This document shows, piece after piece, positions 37,445-49,270 of a stretch of 64,000 bases of DNA. Both the position numbers and the translations under genes were made by a program. Positions within the stretch are counted from its first letter, which is position 1, and each line of letters begins with the position of its first letter. The notes below the pieces were generated by a model, which was not told the DNA's origin, made no database searches, and saw nothing but the letters and a program-made list of their open reading frames with translations. Source of the stretch: Chenopodium formosanum. Taxonomy: Eukaryota > Streptophyta > Magnoliopsida > Caryophyllales > Amaranthaceae. Location: positions 51,651,460 through 51,715,459 of the forward strand of contig CM044872.1 of assembly GCA_024500155.1 (NCBI GenBank), given 5' to 3'.

Positions 37445-37894
37445 TCTATACTTATATATTAAAAGCGTTTCTAAAACAGAATATGTTCCACGTGTCACCT
37501 TTTTCAAATTCGACATCTCAGCAATATACGTCACATGTCATTATAAACATGACATGTCACTTTCACATGTACTAGGTTTGCATCTAAAAAATGCTTATAA
37601 CAAGACTTGAACTCAAGACCAACAAGTCTTAAGTTAAGAGTTTTACCATCTTAGCCATTTATTAATCGTGTTCTTTTATCCAACAAAATTATACTTAACT
37701 TAGATAAGTTAATTTGTGTCTTATTATACTATTTGTTTCCATTATGTAATGATTAAGTTTGACAACTAAAATATGTTTATAGCAAGACATAAACTCGAAA
37801 CCAACAAGTCTTACTATCTAAACAGTCGAATTTAATTAGCAAATTAAACAAGTACAAATTAGCAACCCGGGGCATCACGCGGGCCACACACTAG
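37445..37894 (+). mobile_element. Non-autonomous Helitron
   Basis: It starts TCTATACTTATATATTAAAA, a common plant Helitron 5' end, and ends in CTAG preceded by a short CCCGGGGCATCACGCGGG hairpin. The flanking host bases are A on the left and T on the right, as expected for insertion between A and T. There is no target duplication or coding capacity. On its minus strand at about 37600-37660, TGGCTAAGATGGTAAAA and GAGTTCAAGTC resemble pol III A and B boxes, and a weaker copy lies near 37780-37820. Confidence 0.8.
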
Positions 37895-40800
37895 TTAAGA
37901 ATTAAACCCCGCACCTATTTAAGCAATTATTAGCCATGGAATGAGGGAAATGCACATGATTTCAATCATTTATTGAAAGTTTTTCATTATATCTACTAGA
38001 TTTAAGAGCACATAATATACTCACTCACCGGTATAGAACCTTTAATTTCACACATCAATCCAATCCAAATTAATGAATCGGACTACACACTTAGAATATT
38101 GAGTCTTTGAGAGTAAGGAAATATAAGGGCATCACCATCCTCAAACCGTGATAGGAATTGAAATCCATTGAATCTCCAACCAAAAAATTGGAATGTCTTT
38201 TACTACCACTAGATCAACACTTGATTGATTAATTTGTCTATTCCACCTTAGAGTTGAAAGAGTCACTTATAGACTACATTATTGTACTACAAAACTATTT
38301 CCATGTTCTTTTTCCTATAGTAGTAAGCTAGGTATGTAGTTTTTCTTTTTAAAGTAAGCTAGCTAGGTAATGTTCTTGTACATTGAATTGAATTGGTATA
38401 TGTGCGCTATGCAAGTCTATTTTATTTGACTTGTTTGGAAATTATAAGAGCTCCAAATTATTCCACTGGCTCCATATTTTCTTTTGGGATTTTGCTAAGA
38501 GATATCAAGGGATTACAATAATATAGACGAAATTTGATCTGAAATCTTAACTAGATAACTTCCTCAATATTTTAAAACTAGTACTCCGCAGTTTAGTTGA
38601 TGATACATTGGTGAGGTTGTGTTTGTTTATCATTTATCAAGTCAATTTAAGTTTGTGAAGTGTGATTTTGAAGCAAGATTATGAGAGTAGGCCACGTTCC
38701 CCACTTAACCATGTTTAGTCCTCCTTTAAAATTTTTGTTCATAGTTGGTGATGAGACTGATGACAAAATCATATTGGCATTTAATTCATTTTATTTTATA
38801 TCTTATATATTTATAATCATGACTTTTAACGCATGGCACTGCGTAAAAGAACATCATATATCATTTTTACTACCCTTAAAAAAAATTTGAGTCATATTTT
38901 GAATAATATATATGAACTACAATGAGTTGAAACAATAGTCAACAAAAATAATAATACTAAGTAAAAAAAATGCAATGAGTTAGACATAATATGATAACTA
39001 CTCGTAGTTTCAAACATAAATAATACTCTCGTTTCAGTTATGTTAGTTACGATCAAATGGGTAAAGTGTGTCAATTATTCAAAAACAAAAAGAGTATACT
39101 AGAGGATGAAGTTATTACCATAAACAAATTAACGTTCTAAGTGTACATAGGCTAATTAACAAAATGACTAAATTATACAAAAATCCAATTAGCATTACGT
39201 ACCTCATATAATAATAAAAGGAAAAAAAAAAAAAAAAAAACACATTCATACCAAATCCATTTATAATATATATCGTTCTCCGATTAAAGAAGAGCACTAT
39301 AATAATTGTAATGATGTTCTTGAGAAGTTGAGAACTAATAATAGTCGTCCCCACTTTAAGAAAAAACCAAAATAAAACTAGGTCTAGTAGTATCTTTTTT
39401 TTCTTTCATGTTCTTTTCAGTTTCAGGGTGGGGAATAGAAAGCTCTTGTCCATCCAAAATAATTAAACCCCTAAATACATATTCTGTAGGCCATATATGC
39501 CCTTGTTTTATCGAATTATATGACCTCTTCGGTCCAAATTACATTATATGACTTCTCGTCTTTTCTTAACCACTTTTTCTATCTAATTAAATTATTGTTG
39601 CATGTGATTTTGAATTTACCTCATCAGCATAACATTATTTTATAATAATTTCTCTGATTCATTATATAATAATTGATATGATTTGACTTTTTTTTTGCTA
39701 GTATATATAATAAAATGTTACGAGTAATAAGTAAGTGTTTTTTTTTTTTATTTTTTGACAATCAAGAAAACAAAAGTTATCGATTTTTTTTAATATATTT
39801 TTTTTAATATACATTATTGCAATATTAAGTTTTATTTTATTTTATTTTTTTTATAATTTTAAATGTGTAATCAAAGATATTGATATTAAAGTTGAAAAAA
39901 ACAATACGTATAAAATTGTGTTAATTATTATGAAACGGATAAAATATGAAAATTAGATAATAAAATTATCGTGGTTTTATCTTAGAGTTTTGAAGAGGTA
40001 TGTGGTATGAATGTTTTGTTTTGTTTTTTTTTTTTTTTTTTTTTAATGGTAAGAAAAAAAATAAAGCATTAGGAAATGTGGTATGAATGTATGAAGGTAT
40101 CATTTTTTTTTTTTTTTGAGGGATGATGCTATCATTTTGTATTGGATAATGTTTATTTCTTTTATCCATATTATACAAGTTTGTTTAATATATCATATAC
40201 GAAGTATGTGACAATATGTACTCCTGGTATGTAGTAGCCTGTTATAGTATATTGGTTTATCCAATCATAAACATTGCCCATCTGCTCAACTGCTCATTTT
40301 AAGATATTTTGTTCAATGAAAAATGATATTATTAATAATAATAAACACGCAAAAAGTGTACATAATTTATTGTGGATACACATTATACCTAAGTACATAT
40401 TGTTGTGTAGTGTACTTATCCGTTGGTCAACTTAGTGATGGCAAAATGGTTAAACGAGTCGTGTTAATGTACTGTTTGAGTTTCTCACAGATAGTGTCTA
40501 GAGTTCTTAGCTCTAATGTAGTGATGTTAACCAAATTATGTGTATAACTAGGTGATATAGAGTGCTTCTTAAAAGTAATAATATACTCTGGAGCTTATTG
40601 TTTGAACTTTAATTTTTTATAAGCCAATTACCGTCCAAACATGATGAATTTATAAAGACACCGAAAGGAGTACATGAATTATCCTAAGATTAAAATTATA
40701 ATTTGCATCTCATAGATACATGACTCCCTGCTAATTAATACAAAATTAGACCATTTTTGTTATCATTTATTTTTTTTCTATAAAAAGGTAACTAATGAGA

Positions 40801-42975
40801 TCATTAAAAAGGCAAGGGAGAAGAATATTTTGCACCAAAAAAGAAAGTGGAAAAATTGAGAAAAGTTAAAGGAGTAAACAACATTGGACTTTTTATTTTT
40901 ATTTTTTAAAAATAAAAGGTGGTTGAAATAATTAGGGAGATGAATGCATTTGCATTACGTAACAACCCAACAGAACAAAAAAATAAAAATAAAAATAAAA
41001 TGGGTGTAACAGTTAGTTATCTACACCTCCATGACCACCAGTAGGCAGTAGCCCCACCATCACTGTCGGCTGCGACTGCCAATGCTCCACTGTCCGCCAC
41101 CTGCTGTAACTCCATCTCCTCTGACTTTTTAATATCATCGACAACTTCTAATTAAGTCCATCTGATCTGTTAGTATTATTTCATGCCACTTCTTGATTTG
41201 CTAAATCCGTCACCAATGTAGTGTATGTACACTTCTCTGTATTATGTCTTTTGTTTACGTATCCGCGACATCATCACTTACTTTCTCTTCCTGCTACCTT
41301 CATAGATGCACATTTTCCAACTTGGCTCGACCATTAATGTCCTTGTATGATATATACACATACTCCCTCTGTCCTAGATCATTATGTGAAGTTACATTTG
41401 AAATTTGACCCTATTTTCATTATAGAGATTTAACCATTGGACACGAGTTTTTAAATGGTAAAAAGAATATAAGCAATTTAAAACTAATGAAATTATTATC
41501 ACTACATTTAATTTTGTAAACTTTTGAATTTTGACACTTGAGGTTTTTTTTTTTTAATTAATATTTTGTGAACGTCTCATATTTGCATGATTGCAATCCT
41601 AATAACTAAAATATCTACACAATGCAACTTGATCATAATTTAATTCCTCCAATGTTATTACAAGGTACAACGACCAATTTTTGTTGGCTCCTTCACAGTT
41701 TCTCCCCAATCACCATATCTTAATAGCCTAATAATATAAATAATTAATTGATCATGTATTATTATAGTAATAGAAGAAGAAAACAGTAGACAAATGCATG
41801 GGAAAATGGCAAAAAGAAAACATAAAATTATCCAGTGAAGAAGAGAGTAATAATGTACATGTATGGGTCCTGCTAATCTGGCTCCCACGTTTGCCTTCTT
41901 TTTTTTATTAATTTAAAATTATTTGTTTGATCCCGTTGACTTTTATAGTTACTGTACAAATCCAAAGTTTCCCAAATTCATGGTACCCAAAATGATTATT
42001 TCTCCATTACATTTGGTCGGCAGCAGCATGTACTATACGTGATTTGTTCTTAACTAATCAAATTCATATGTTTTTTTTTTTTTATTGGACAAAGAGATCT
42101 TATTACACAACATACTAATTTAATCAAGAATTATATGAAATTTATACTATATGATTAGTAATTTTGGGTACTTTATATGTATGTATGTCTAAAAGTCCTC
42201 TATGTTTGGAAGCTTGTGAATCATTTTTTTTTGGTAATTGTGGTTGATATATTGTTGATAGAACTACCGAAAAATAGTTTTATGAGCTTTGTTATTTGAG
42301 TGATTCTCCTTCTCTCTTCGCCTTTCAATCAGAAGTCTCTTTTTTAACAAAAAAAGGTAAACGACATCTTCTGCTTTAAATTCAAGAGGTCGAATATTTG
42401 ATAGATATATATAGGAACTAACCTTAGAAATAACAAGTTTTAACTTTAAATTTCTCACACATTTTATTTGAGTGGTGCGTTGTAGATTAGGTATAATCTA
42501 GCTCTAGCACTTTATGTCTCTATTCCAACAAAAACGGTCCCTATGTTCAATTCCAAAACAATTTTGCTTAGAAATTGGTCTCCTAAGCTTAAGATTAATG
42601 CAATTTATGCAACTCACCACTATAAAAGAACAAGCTTCATATAAAAATAGAGGTATACATATAAAAAGTATTATATTCACAAATCTCAACCATCCTTTTT
42701 TCTTATTATTATTAATTTTTTTTTTTTTTGAATTTGTTCATATGAGGTTTACATTAAAGTCTATAATTTTTTAAAATAAAGAAATTTTTTATATATTCCA
42801 CTACTTTTCAATTACAAAAGGGAATTCTTTTTTAGAAAAAAATAATTGTAAAAAAACTTCATAATGAATAGAATTTTATAGAAATGCAAAGAAACCCTAA
42901 CCGATTGTAAAGTAGAGGCGTGCATTTGTTATGGATCAATTCCATAAAATCATGCTCATTGCATTTTATTTATCA

Positions 42976-43027
<52 letters not shown>

Positions 43028-43497
43028 GTTACCTTTTACCTTTTATCATATCATATAAGGGTCCTCGATTAATTTGATTACTACTAGACAAAGGTTGCAT
43101 TACTAGATCTAGGATAACGCTGTCCACACCTCGTTTGTTCTAGTGGAAGAGTCAATCTGAAGTGTCCAAATTGCTACTGTTGTTGCTTCATTAGAGGATC
43201 GAAGGTCACTATTTCACACAATTTTATTCTAAATCAACTGTACAAATTCATCATTGAAATATATTTTATGTACTCTTTATAAAATTAAAGTTGTTTTGTC
43301 TAAATCGGGCACTTCTTGATGCATGCTTACTCAAGTTCACCAAGAAATCTTACTAATTTGTTTGTAATTCCATTATTATTGTTCCTGTTTAAGAATATAA
43401 CTAACACTAACTATTTTAATAGAGTGACTATCTTAATCAGTTTGAATTTATAGAATTATTGATTTAACAAATTTATATGGAGTAGGATTTTCCCTAT
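37895..43497. other. Long AT-rich stretch without recognisable genes
   Basis: About 5.6 kb with only short low-complexity frames. A TACTCCCTCTGTCC word at 41360 looks like one MITE end without a partner. A GC-richer patch at about 41025-41110 (CCACC/CTGCC words) is unassigned. A pure (TA)n of about 45 bases occurs at 42979-43022. Confidence 0.5.
42979..43022. repeat. (TA)n microsatellite
   Basis: About 22 uninterrupted TA units. Confidence 0.95.
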
Positions 43498-43513
43498 ACA
43501 AAAAAAATTAAAT

Positions 43514-46500
43514 CAATCAATCAATCAATCAATCAAAGCCTTAATCCCAAAAGTGGGGTCGGCTAACATGAACCAAATTTGATTATTCCGTGTAGTCATC
43601 AACATAAATCTTTCTCCTCCATCCCTTACGATCCAAAACTTCATCCTCACGTAAATCCATGCACTTCATATCCTTCCTCACTCCTTCCAACCAAGTCATC
43701 TTTGGTCTCCCTCTTCCTCGTTTAATCCCTCCATGGTCCCACTCTTCCACTCTTCGCACCGGTGCACCCTCGGGTCTCCGTCTTACATGTCCAAACCAAC
43801 GCAGACGATTTTCCCTTAATTTATCTACAATGCCCGCCACACCTACTTTCTTGCGAATAACCTCATTTCTGATTCTATCTCTTAAAGTGTTTCCACACAT
43901 CCACCTTAACATGCGCATTTCCGTAACCTCCATCTTTTTAATATGCTCTTTCTTAGAAGCCCAACATTCTGTACCATAGAGCAACACTGGTCTTATGGCA
44001 GTCCTGTAGAATTTTCCCTTCAACTTTAAGGGAATGCTGCGGTCGCATAGCACTCCCGTGGCCGCTCTCCATTTAAGCCACCCTGACTTAATCCTGTGGG
44101 TCACGTCTTGATCAATGTCACCATTCTTCTGGATGATCGACCCTAGGTACTTAAAACATTCACTCATGGTCAAATCCTTTCCATCCAAACTCACCACTTC
44201 ATTGCTTGTCCCCCTCTGAGTGCCAAAACGACATACCAAATATTCAGTCTTACTCCGACTTAGCTTAAACCCTCTAGATTCCAACCTTTGCCTCCATTGC
44301 TCCAACTTGACATTAACCCCATCCTTAGTCTCATCCACCAAAACGATATCATCTGCGAACAGCATACACCATGGAACCTCATCTTGAATTGGTCTAGTTA
44401 ATTCGTCTAGAACCGTTGCAAAAAGAAAAGGGCTTAATGCAGACCCTTGATGCAATCCGATTGTAATAGGGAAATCTTTTGTCAACCCTCCGCATGTCCT
44501 CACATTTGTTGACACATCCCGATACATATCCTTAACTAGGTCTACATACCTTCGTGGGATACCTTTCTTCAACATTGCCCACCAAAGTATCTCTCTTGGC
44601 ACCTTGTCATATGCCTTCTCTAAATCAATAAAGACCATATGAAGATCTTTCTTCTTTACCCTATAAAACTCCATCATTTGTCTTATCAAATGGATTGCCT
44701 CCATAGTAGATCTCCCAGGCATAAAACCAAATTGGTTATCTGAAATGCTTGTGCATGCCCTCAACCTTTGTTCAATCACCCTTTCCCACAACTTCATAGT
44801 ATGGCTCATAAGCTTAATTCCTCGATAGTTAGAACAATCTTGAGCGTCTCCTTTGTTTTTATAAACCGGGACCAAGGTGCTCTTCCTCCAATCTTGTGGG
44901 ATCCTTGTAGCCGTCCATATCTTGTTGAAAAGGTTTGTTAACCAATCAATACCAATCTTACCCAAACACCTCCACACCTCTATCGGTACCCCATCAGGGC
45001 CAACCGCCTTCTTAGGTTTCATCTTCCTCAGTGCAATCTCCACCTCTACTCTCCTAATCCTTCGCACATACTCCATGTTGATTTCTTCATCACTCATAGA
45101 GGTATCTCCTATCACAACTCCATTACTTCCATTAAATAATTCATCGAAGTACCCCTTCCACCTGTCCTTGATGTCCTCCTCTTGCACTAGGACCATTTGG
45201 TTCTTATCTTTGACACACTTCACCATGCCAATATCCTTCCTTGCCTCTTGTCTTCTCTTTGCCATCTTATAAATGATCCTTTCTCCCTCCTTGGAATCAA
45301 GCTTTTCATAAACCTCCTGATATGCCTTTTCTTTTGCTTGGCGAACAGCTGCCTTTGCCTTACTCTTAGCCTCCTTATACGCTGCAAAGGTTTCATCACT
45401 CCTACATTTTCCTAAGGCTTGATAGCATTCCCTTTTTTGCTTAATTACTGCTTTCACCTCTTCATTCCACCACGAAGTATCTCTCTGTACCGAAGTTCTT
45501 CCCCTTACTTCCCCTAAGACCTCTTTGGCCACTCTTAGGAAACAGTTCTTCATTCGTAACCAGGTCATGTCCGGATCCACCTCTCCATCCCAATCCGCTT
45601 CTTCAATTACCTTTTCTGTAAAAACCTTAGCTTTTGCATCCCTTAGGGTCCACCATCTTATCCTTGGTTCTTCTTGTCTAACTTTTTTCTTCGCCTTCTC
45701 TTTCAGACGAATAGTCATTACCAATAGCCGGTGTTGGGTGACCACACTCTCCCCTGGGATAACCTTACAGTTTATGCAACTTTGTCTATCTATGCTCCTT
45801 GTGAGCAGGAAGTCTATTTGAGTTGCATTTGCTCCATTCCGAAAAGTTATCAAGTGTGAATCCCTCTTCTTAAACCAAGTATTAGCCAAAATTAAATCAT
45901 ATGATTGGGCAAAATCCATAATAGCTTCACCACCGGCGTCCCTCTGCCCATACCCAAAGCCTCCATGGACACTCTCATAGCCATCTCGGCTCGCCCCAAC
46001 GTGCCCATTTAGATCCCCTCCAATATATAACTTCTCTGAGTGGTGGACACCCTGCACCACCTCGTCTAGGTCCTCCCAAAATTGTCGTTTCTCTTCTGCA
46101 TCTAAACCCACTTGGGGAGCATAAGCACTGATAACATTCACAATCTCCTTGCCACATAGCAACTTCAGCCTTATCAACCTATCGTTCTTCCGATAGACCT
46201 CGATCACCTCTGTTGCCAACCTCTCATCGAGAACCACACCAACTCCGTTCCTAGCTCCACCATTCCTTGTTCTGTGGCTCGTTTCTTGCCCAACATACCA
46301 TACCTTATACCCCAAAACCAAGCCTCGAGCTCCTTCTCCTGTCCATCTTGTCTCTTGGAGGCACATGATGTTCACGCGTCGTCTTTTCATTACTTCTACC
46401 AATTCTGCTGATTTTCCCGTAAGAGACCCCACATTCCAAGAACCAATCCGCAAACTAAATTCTTTTCTCCCACGCTCCCTCCTGATCCCAACTCCAAGTC

Positions 46501-46702
46501 CTTGATTATTTGACACCACAATTGGGCAATATGGCGCGTCGCTTCTGGGCGACGACCTAGCAACCCTTACATACTTATCACTGCACCCGGGTCTGGGAAG
46601 TGCAGCGCGTCGCTCAGTAGGGAACGCCCCAATGGCACGCCCTTGCTCATTTGACACCACACTCGGGCAATGTGGCGCGTCGCTTCTGGGCGACGACCTA
46701 GC
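43514..46702 (-). mobile_element. RTE-type LINE, coding frame uninterrupted
   Basis: A perfect 16-bp target duplication (ACAAAAAAAATTAAAT at 43498-43513 and 46703-46718) flanks 3189 bp. On the minus strand the 3' end is a short UTR with GTTAGCCGACCCCACTTTTG, AAGGCTTTG and a (TTGA)n tail, as in RTE elements, which lack a poly(A) tail. The first 190 bases hold a tandem pair of about 142-bp units (46506-46562 and 46648-46704 are the matching parts). An undamaged pol frame and a perfect duplication point to recent insertion. Confidence 0.95.
43583..46702 (-). CDS. RTE LINE endonuclease and reverse transcriptase polyprotein
   Basis: One open frame covers about 1039 codons, from the element's 5' end to a TAA at 43583-43585. 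Numbering from the GTG at 46660: an APE-type endonuclease at about 70-315 (SWN at 74-76, QETRW 102-106, SAYAPQ near 178-183, GGDLNGH 214-220, catalytic TQHRLL around H310); a linker; a reverse transcriptase at about 545-850 with KAVGPDGVPIEVW, GFMPGRST, IDLEKAYD (678-685), LHQGSALSPFLF and FADD (768-771); and a basic C-terminal part (RWFGHVRRR, KRGRGRPKMTW). All catalytic motifs are present. The first ATG in frame is at 46390 (residue 91), inside the endonuclease. A normal AUG start would therefore lose the SWN strand, so the element is either slightly 5'-truncated or starts on another codon. Confidence 0.93.
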   Translation of the reverse strand, partial: ARSSPRSDAPHCPSVVSNEQGRAIGAFPTERRAALPRPGCSDKYVRVARSSPRSDAPYCPIVVSNNQGLGVGIRRERGRKEFSLRIGSWNVGSLTGKSAELVEVMKRRRVNIMCLQETRWTGEGARGLVLGYKVWYVGQETSHRTRNGGARNGVGVVLDERLATEVIEVYRKNDRLIRLKLLCGKEIVNVISAYAPQVGLDAEEKRQFWEDLDEVVQGVHHSEKLYIGGDLNGHVGASRDGYESVHGGFGYGQRDAGGEAIMDFAQSYDLILANTWFKKRDSHLITFRNGANATQIDFLLTRSIDRQSCINCKVIPGESVVTQHRLLVMTIRLKEKAKKKVRQEEPRIRWWTLRDAKAKVFTEKVIEEADWDGEVDPDMTWLRMKNCFLRVAKEVLGEVRGRTSVQRDTSWWNEEVKAVIKQKRECYQALGKCRSDETFAAYKEAKSKAKAAVRQAKEKAYQEVYEKLDSKEGERIIYKMAKRRQEARKDIGMVKCVKDKNQMVLVQEEDIKDRWKGYFDELFNGSNGVVIGDTSMSDEEINMEYVRRIRRVEVEIALRKMKPKKAVGPDGVPIEVWRCLGKIGIDWLTNLFNKIWTATRIPQDWRKSTLVPVYKNKGDAQDCSNYRGIKLMSHTMKLWERVIEQRLRACTSISDNQFGFMPGRSTMEAIHLIRQMMEFYRVKKKDLHMVFIDLEKAYDKVPREILWWAMLKKGIPRRYVDLVKDMYRDVSTNVRTCGGLTKDFPITIGLHQGSALSPFLFATVLDELTRPIQDEVPWCMLFADDIVLVDETKDGVNVKLEQWRQRLESRGFKLSRSKTEYLVCRFGTQRGTSNEVVSLDGKDLTMSECFKYLGSIIQKNGDIDQDVTHRIKSGWLKWRAATGVLCDRSIPLKLKGKFYRTAIRPVLLYGTECWASKKEHIKKMEVTEMRMLRWMCGNTLRDRIRNEVIRKKVGVAGIVDKLRENRLRWFGHVRRRPEGAPVRRVEEWDHGGIKRGRGRPKMTWLEGVRKDMKCMDLREDEVLDRKGWRRKIYVDDYTE

Positions 46703-46718
46703 ACAAAAAAAATTAAAT

Positions 46719-48099
46719 GATGCACATATATGATTTTATTTCCCAATAAATCCATTCTACATACTAACAATTGTTTTTATATGCCAGTACAAAATCATGG
46801 AACAAAATTTAAAGAATAATGATAAATATAACCCTAAAGGCGGCTACAATACATGTAAGAAACTAAAAAGAGAAATATTAAGTATATGATAAATTCAACA
46901 TGTGTTTTTATCATGAATAATCAAATTTATACCATTTTAGGAATTGCATTTGCCCTTATGATAGGCTCTACATACATCATTATAACCTAAAAACTTTGTA
47001 AATAATAAAAAAGTAATAACGTTGCATGTATCCTTCAATATTTAGGGTGCTTTCTTGATTATTTACTTAGCTTAACATACATCGATCTTATCAAAACTTA
47101 GGTATTCAAACTTACCTAATCTTATCAAAACTTATACAATATATACTTATCTGAATTTTATCAAGCCTTATTACAACTCATTTAAATTGTAAATTGAACT
47201 TGAATAATTTTTACACTAACCCTTATCAAAATTTATCCTAAAATAAGTGAAACTAATTAAGGTGAACCTATCGAATATATATGGCCTTAATAACTTAGAC
47301 TACCTTATTCTTTTTATTTTTATTTTTTTTTCTGACGGGCTTATTCTATTTTTTTTTACAGGAGTTCTTGTAAAGTTATAATGCATACCGTTTTAAAACA
47401 TGAGGTACTTTTACATTGATATATAATTATATAAATTTAAGACAATATTATTAACATATTGGTCTTATATATAAAACTTATTGATAAACAAATAGCATAT
47501 GAATATTCTTAGAAAAAAGACATAAAAAAAAGCTGATTATGGGAATACTAACCTCCGCATTAACACACTAATCATGGTGCAAGCAAAGCATAATAGTTGG
47601 TGGATCTTTATTTTTTGTGGTAATCACTTGCCGTTTGAATCTTTGTTTAAATTAAAGCATAAAAAAGCAATTAGCACAATGCAGGAGAATACAACAACAT
47701 TGAATTATTCCAATTTAAGGTGATTAAACTCATTAATATTCTATTCCAATTGTCAGAAAATTATCAAAAAGTGTCATTTTTTAGTTTACTAATCGTCATT
47801 ATGTATAAAGCAGAAGACTTTAATTATTTGAGTTTCAAGTAAGTATAATTTTGGTACATATGCTATTATGCAAAACGGCACTGCTTTAGTAACGTAATTA
47901 TGTAATTTGCATTATATATTTAGTGGCGTCGTCAGATTAGCATACCTTAGCCAACGCTTAAGGAAACCCTTAGCTTACTTATTCAACTTCTTCTGTTTGG
48001 TGCATGCATGCTGTAAAATCTCTGAGCGAATTATTCTCCCGTATAATTTAATGCATGTAGGACAATGTATGTGATAAATTTGATTTTATTGTGAGTGAG
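46719..48099. other. AT-rich spacer
   Basis: No gene or complete element recognised. Words such as ATCTTATCAAAACTTA recur at 47085-47135, suggesting a short degenerate repeat. Confidence 0.45.
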
Positions 48100-48205
48100 T
48101 GATAGCTCAAGTGGTTAGAGCTTCCTTTTCGATTTCAGGAGATTCTGAAATTGATTTTTATCGTCCTTTTTAAATACCAATTTTTTTTTTCAATTAAAAT
48201 AGTAA
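48100..48205 (+). mobile_element. Possible tRNA-derived SINE fragment
   Basis: GATAGCTCAAGTGGTTAGAGC at 48108-48128 matches a pol III A box (TRGCNNAGTGG), and GAGATTCTGAAATTGA about 30 bases on is a weak B box. No clear target duplication, so this is tentative. Confidence 0.4.
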
Positions 48206-48231
48206 ATTGTTGGAGTAAAGTTTGAAAAAGT

Positions 48232-48556
48232 TACTCCCTCCATTTCATAATTTTAGTCTCATATACTCCTATTTTGCGCGTTTTAAAAAGATCTACCCAT
48301 ATTGAATATATTTCACTTATAACTTGATGTTTTTTGGAATTAATTGATTGTGGATTGATGACATGACTCTAAGTAAGGAAATTTTTACCTTAAATTATGC
48401 AATTATGACTTGTGCTTTCCTAATAAAAAAATCAAAAAGTTAAATAAGGTAAACTAATTATAAATTCTATTATACTTTAATGTTAGTTTCCAAATATATT
48501 TATTTTATTATATGATTGATTCCATATGAGACTAATATTATGAAACTGAGGGAGTA
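48232..48556. mobile_element. Stowaway-like MITE, uninterrupted
   Basis: The ends TACTCCCTCCATTTCATAAT and ATTATGAAACTGAGGGAGTA are inverted repeats with TA borders. About 325 bp, no coding capacity. It is the empty-site relative, in opposite orientation, of the TRIM-carrying MITE at 35678-37154. Confidence 0.85.
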
Positions 48557-49007
48557 ATGTATGATCGGGCGAAGTTGCCTTATTGGGCATACAACAATCA
48601 GTTCATTGGTGATGAAAAAATAAAAGGTTGTTTACTTGCCCGGCCCCTATGGACCGCACGAACTTGACATGTCGGGCCTATAACAAAATTGAATTTTCGT
48701 GGTTAAAATTTTTCCCGTCTTGTGGACTGGATGAGCTTGTTTACTGAATTATTGACTTTCATCTTTTCTCTCTAGTTATCCTTTATAATAGCCATGTTTA
48801 ATATATATGTATCATTAATTGAGTATTGTTCCATTATATTTGGATTATTTAATCTCTTGATTACTTGGAAATAAATTTTAAAATCTTTCATTATTATTCA
48901 GGTCAATGATGATAACTATTTTATTGTCATTATTTTCATTATTACTTGTGACCTTTGGTGATGAAAAGCTCGTTGTGTAGCTTTGAAAACACATTTTATT
49001 TCCAACA

Positions 49008-49270
49008 TACTTCCTCCGTTTTTCTTTTATTGCATTATGAGGACTTTTACACTATTCACTTAATCTTCTTTGACCATCTTTTGTGATTTATCTATTAGGA
49101 AAAACATAGTCTTGTGAGATATAGTTAGATTCATCTTGAAATCTACTTTTCAAATATCAATTTTTTTTATAATTTTTACAAAAGTATAATTAAAGATATT
49201 AATAACTAAAGTAATGTATTGGCAAGTGTGAAACCCCTTATGGTGCAATAAAAAAAGAACGGAGAAAGTA
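49008..49270. mobile_element. Stowaway-like MITE
   Basis: The left end TACTTCCTCCGTTTTTCTTT then ATTGCA, and the right end TGCAATAAAAAAAGAACGG then AGAAAGTA, are complementary over about 40 bp, with TA borders. Its interior (CACTATTCACTT, CTTTGACCATC, GGAAAAACATA) matches the LINE-carrying MITE at 8745-13498. Confidence 0.8.

Noticed and set aside
43659..45821. Plus-strand frames opposite the RTE coding region
   Set aside because: They are antisense shadows of the polyprotein frame.
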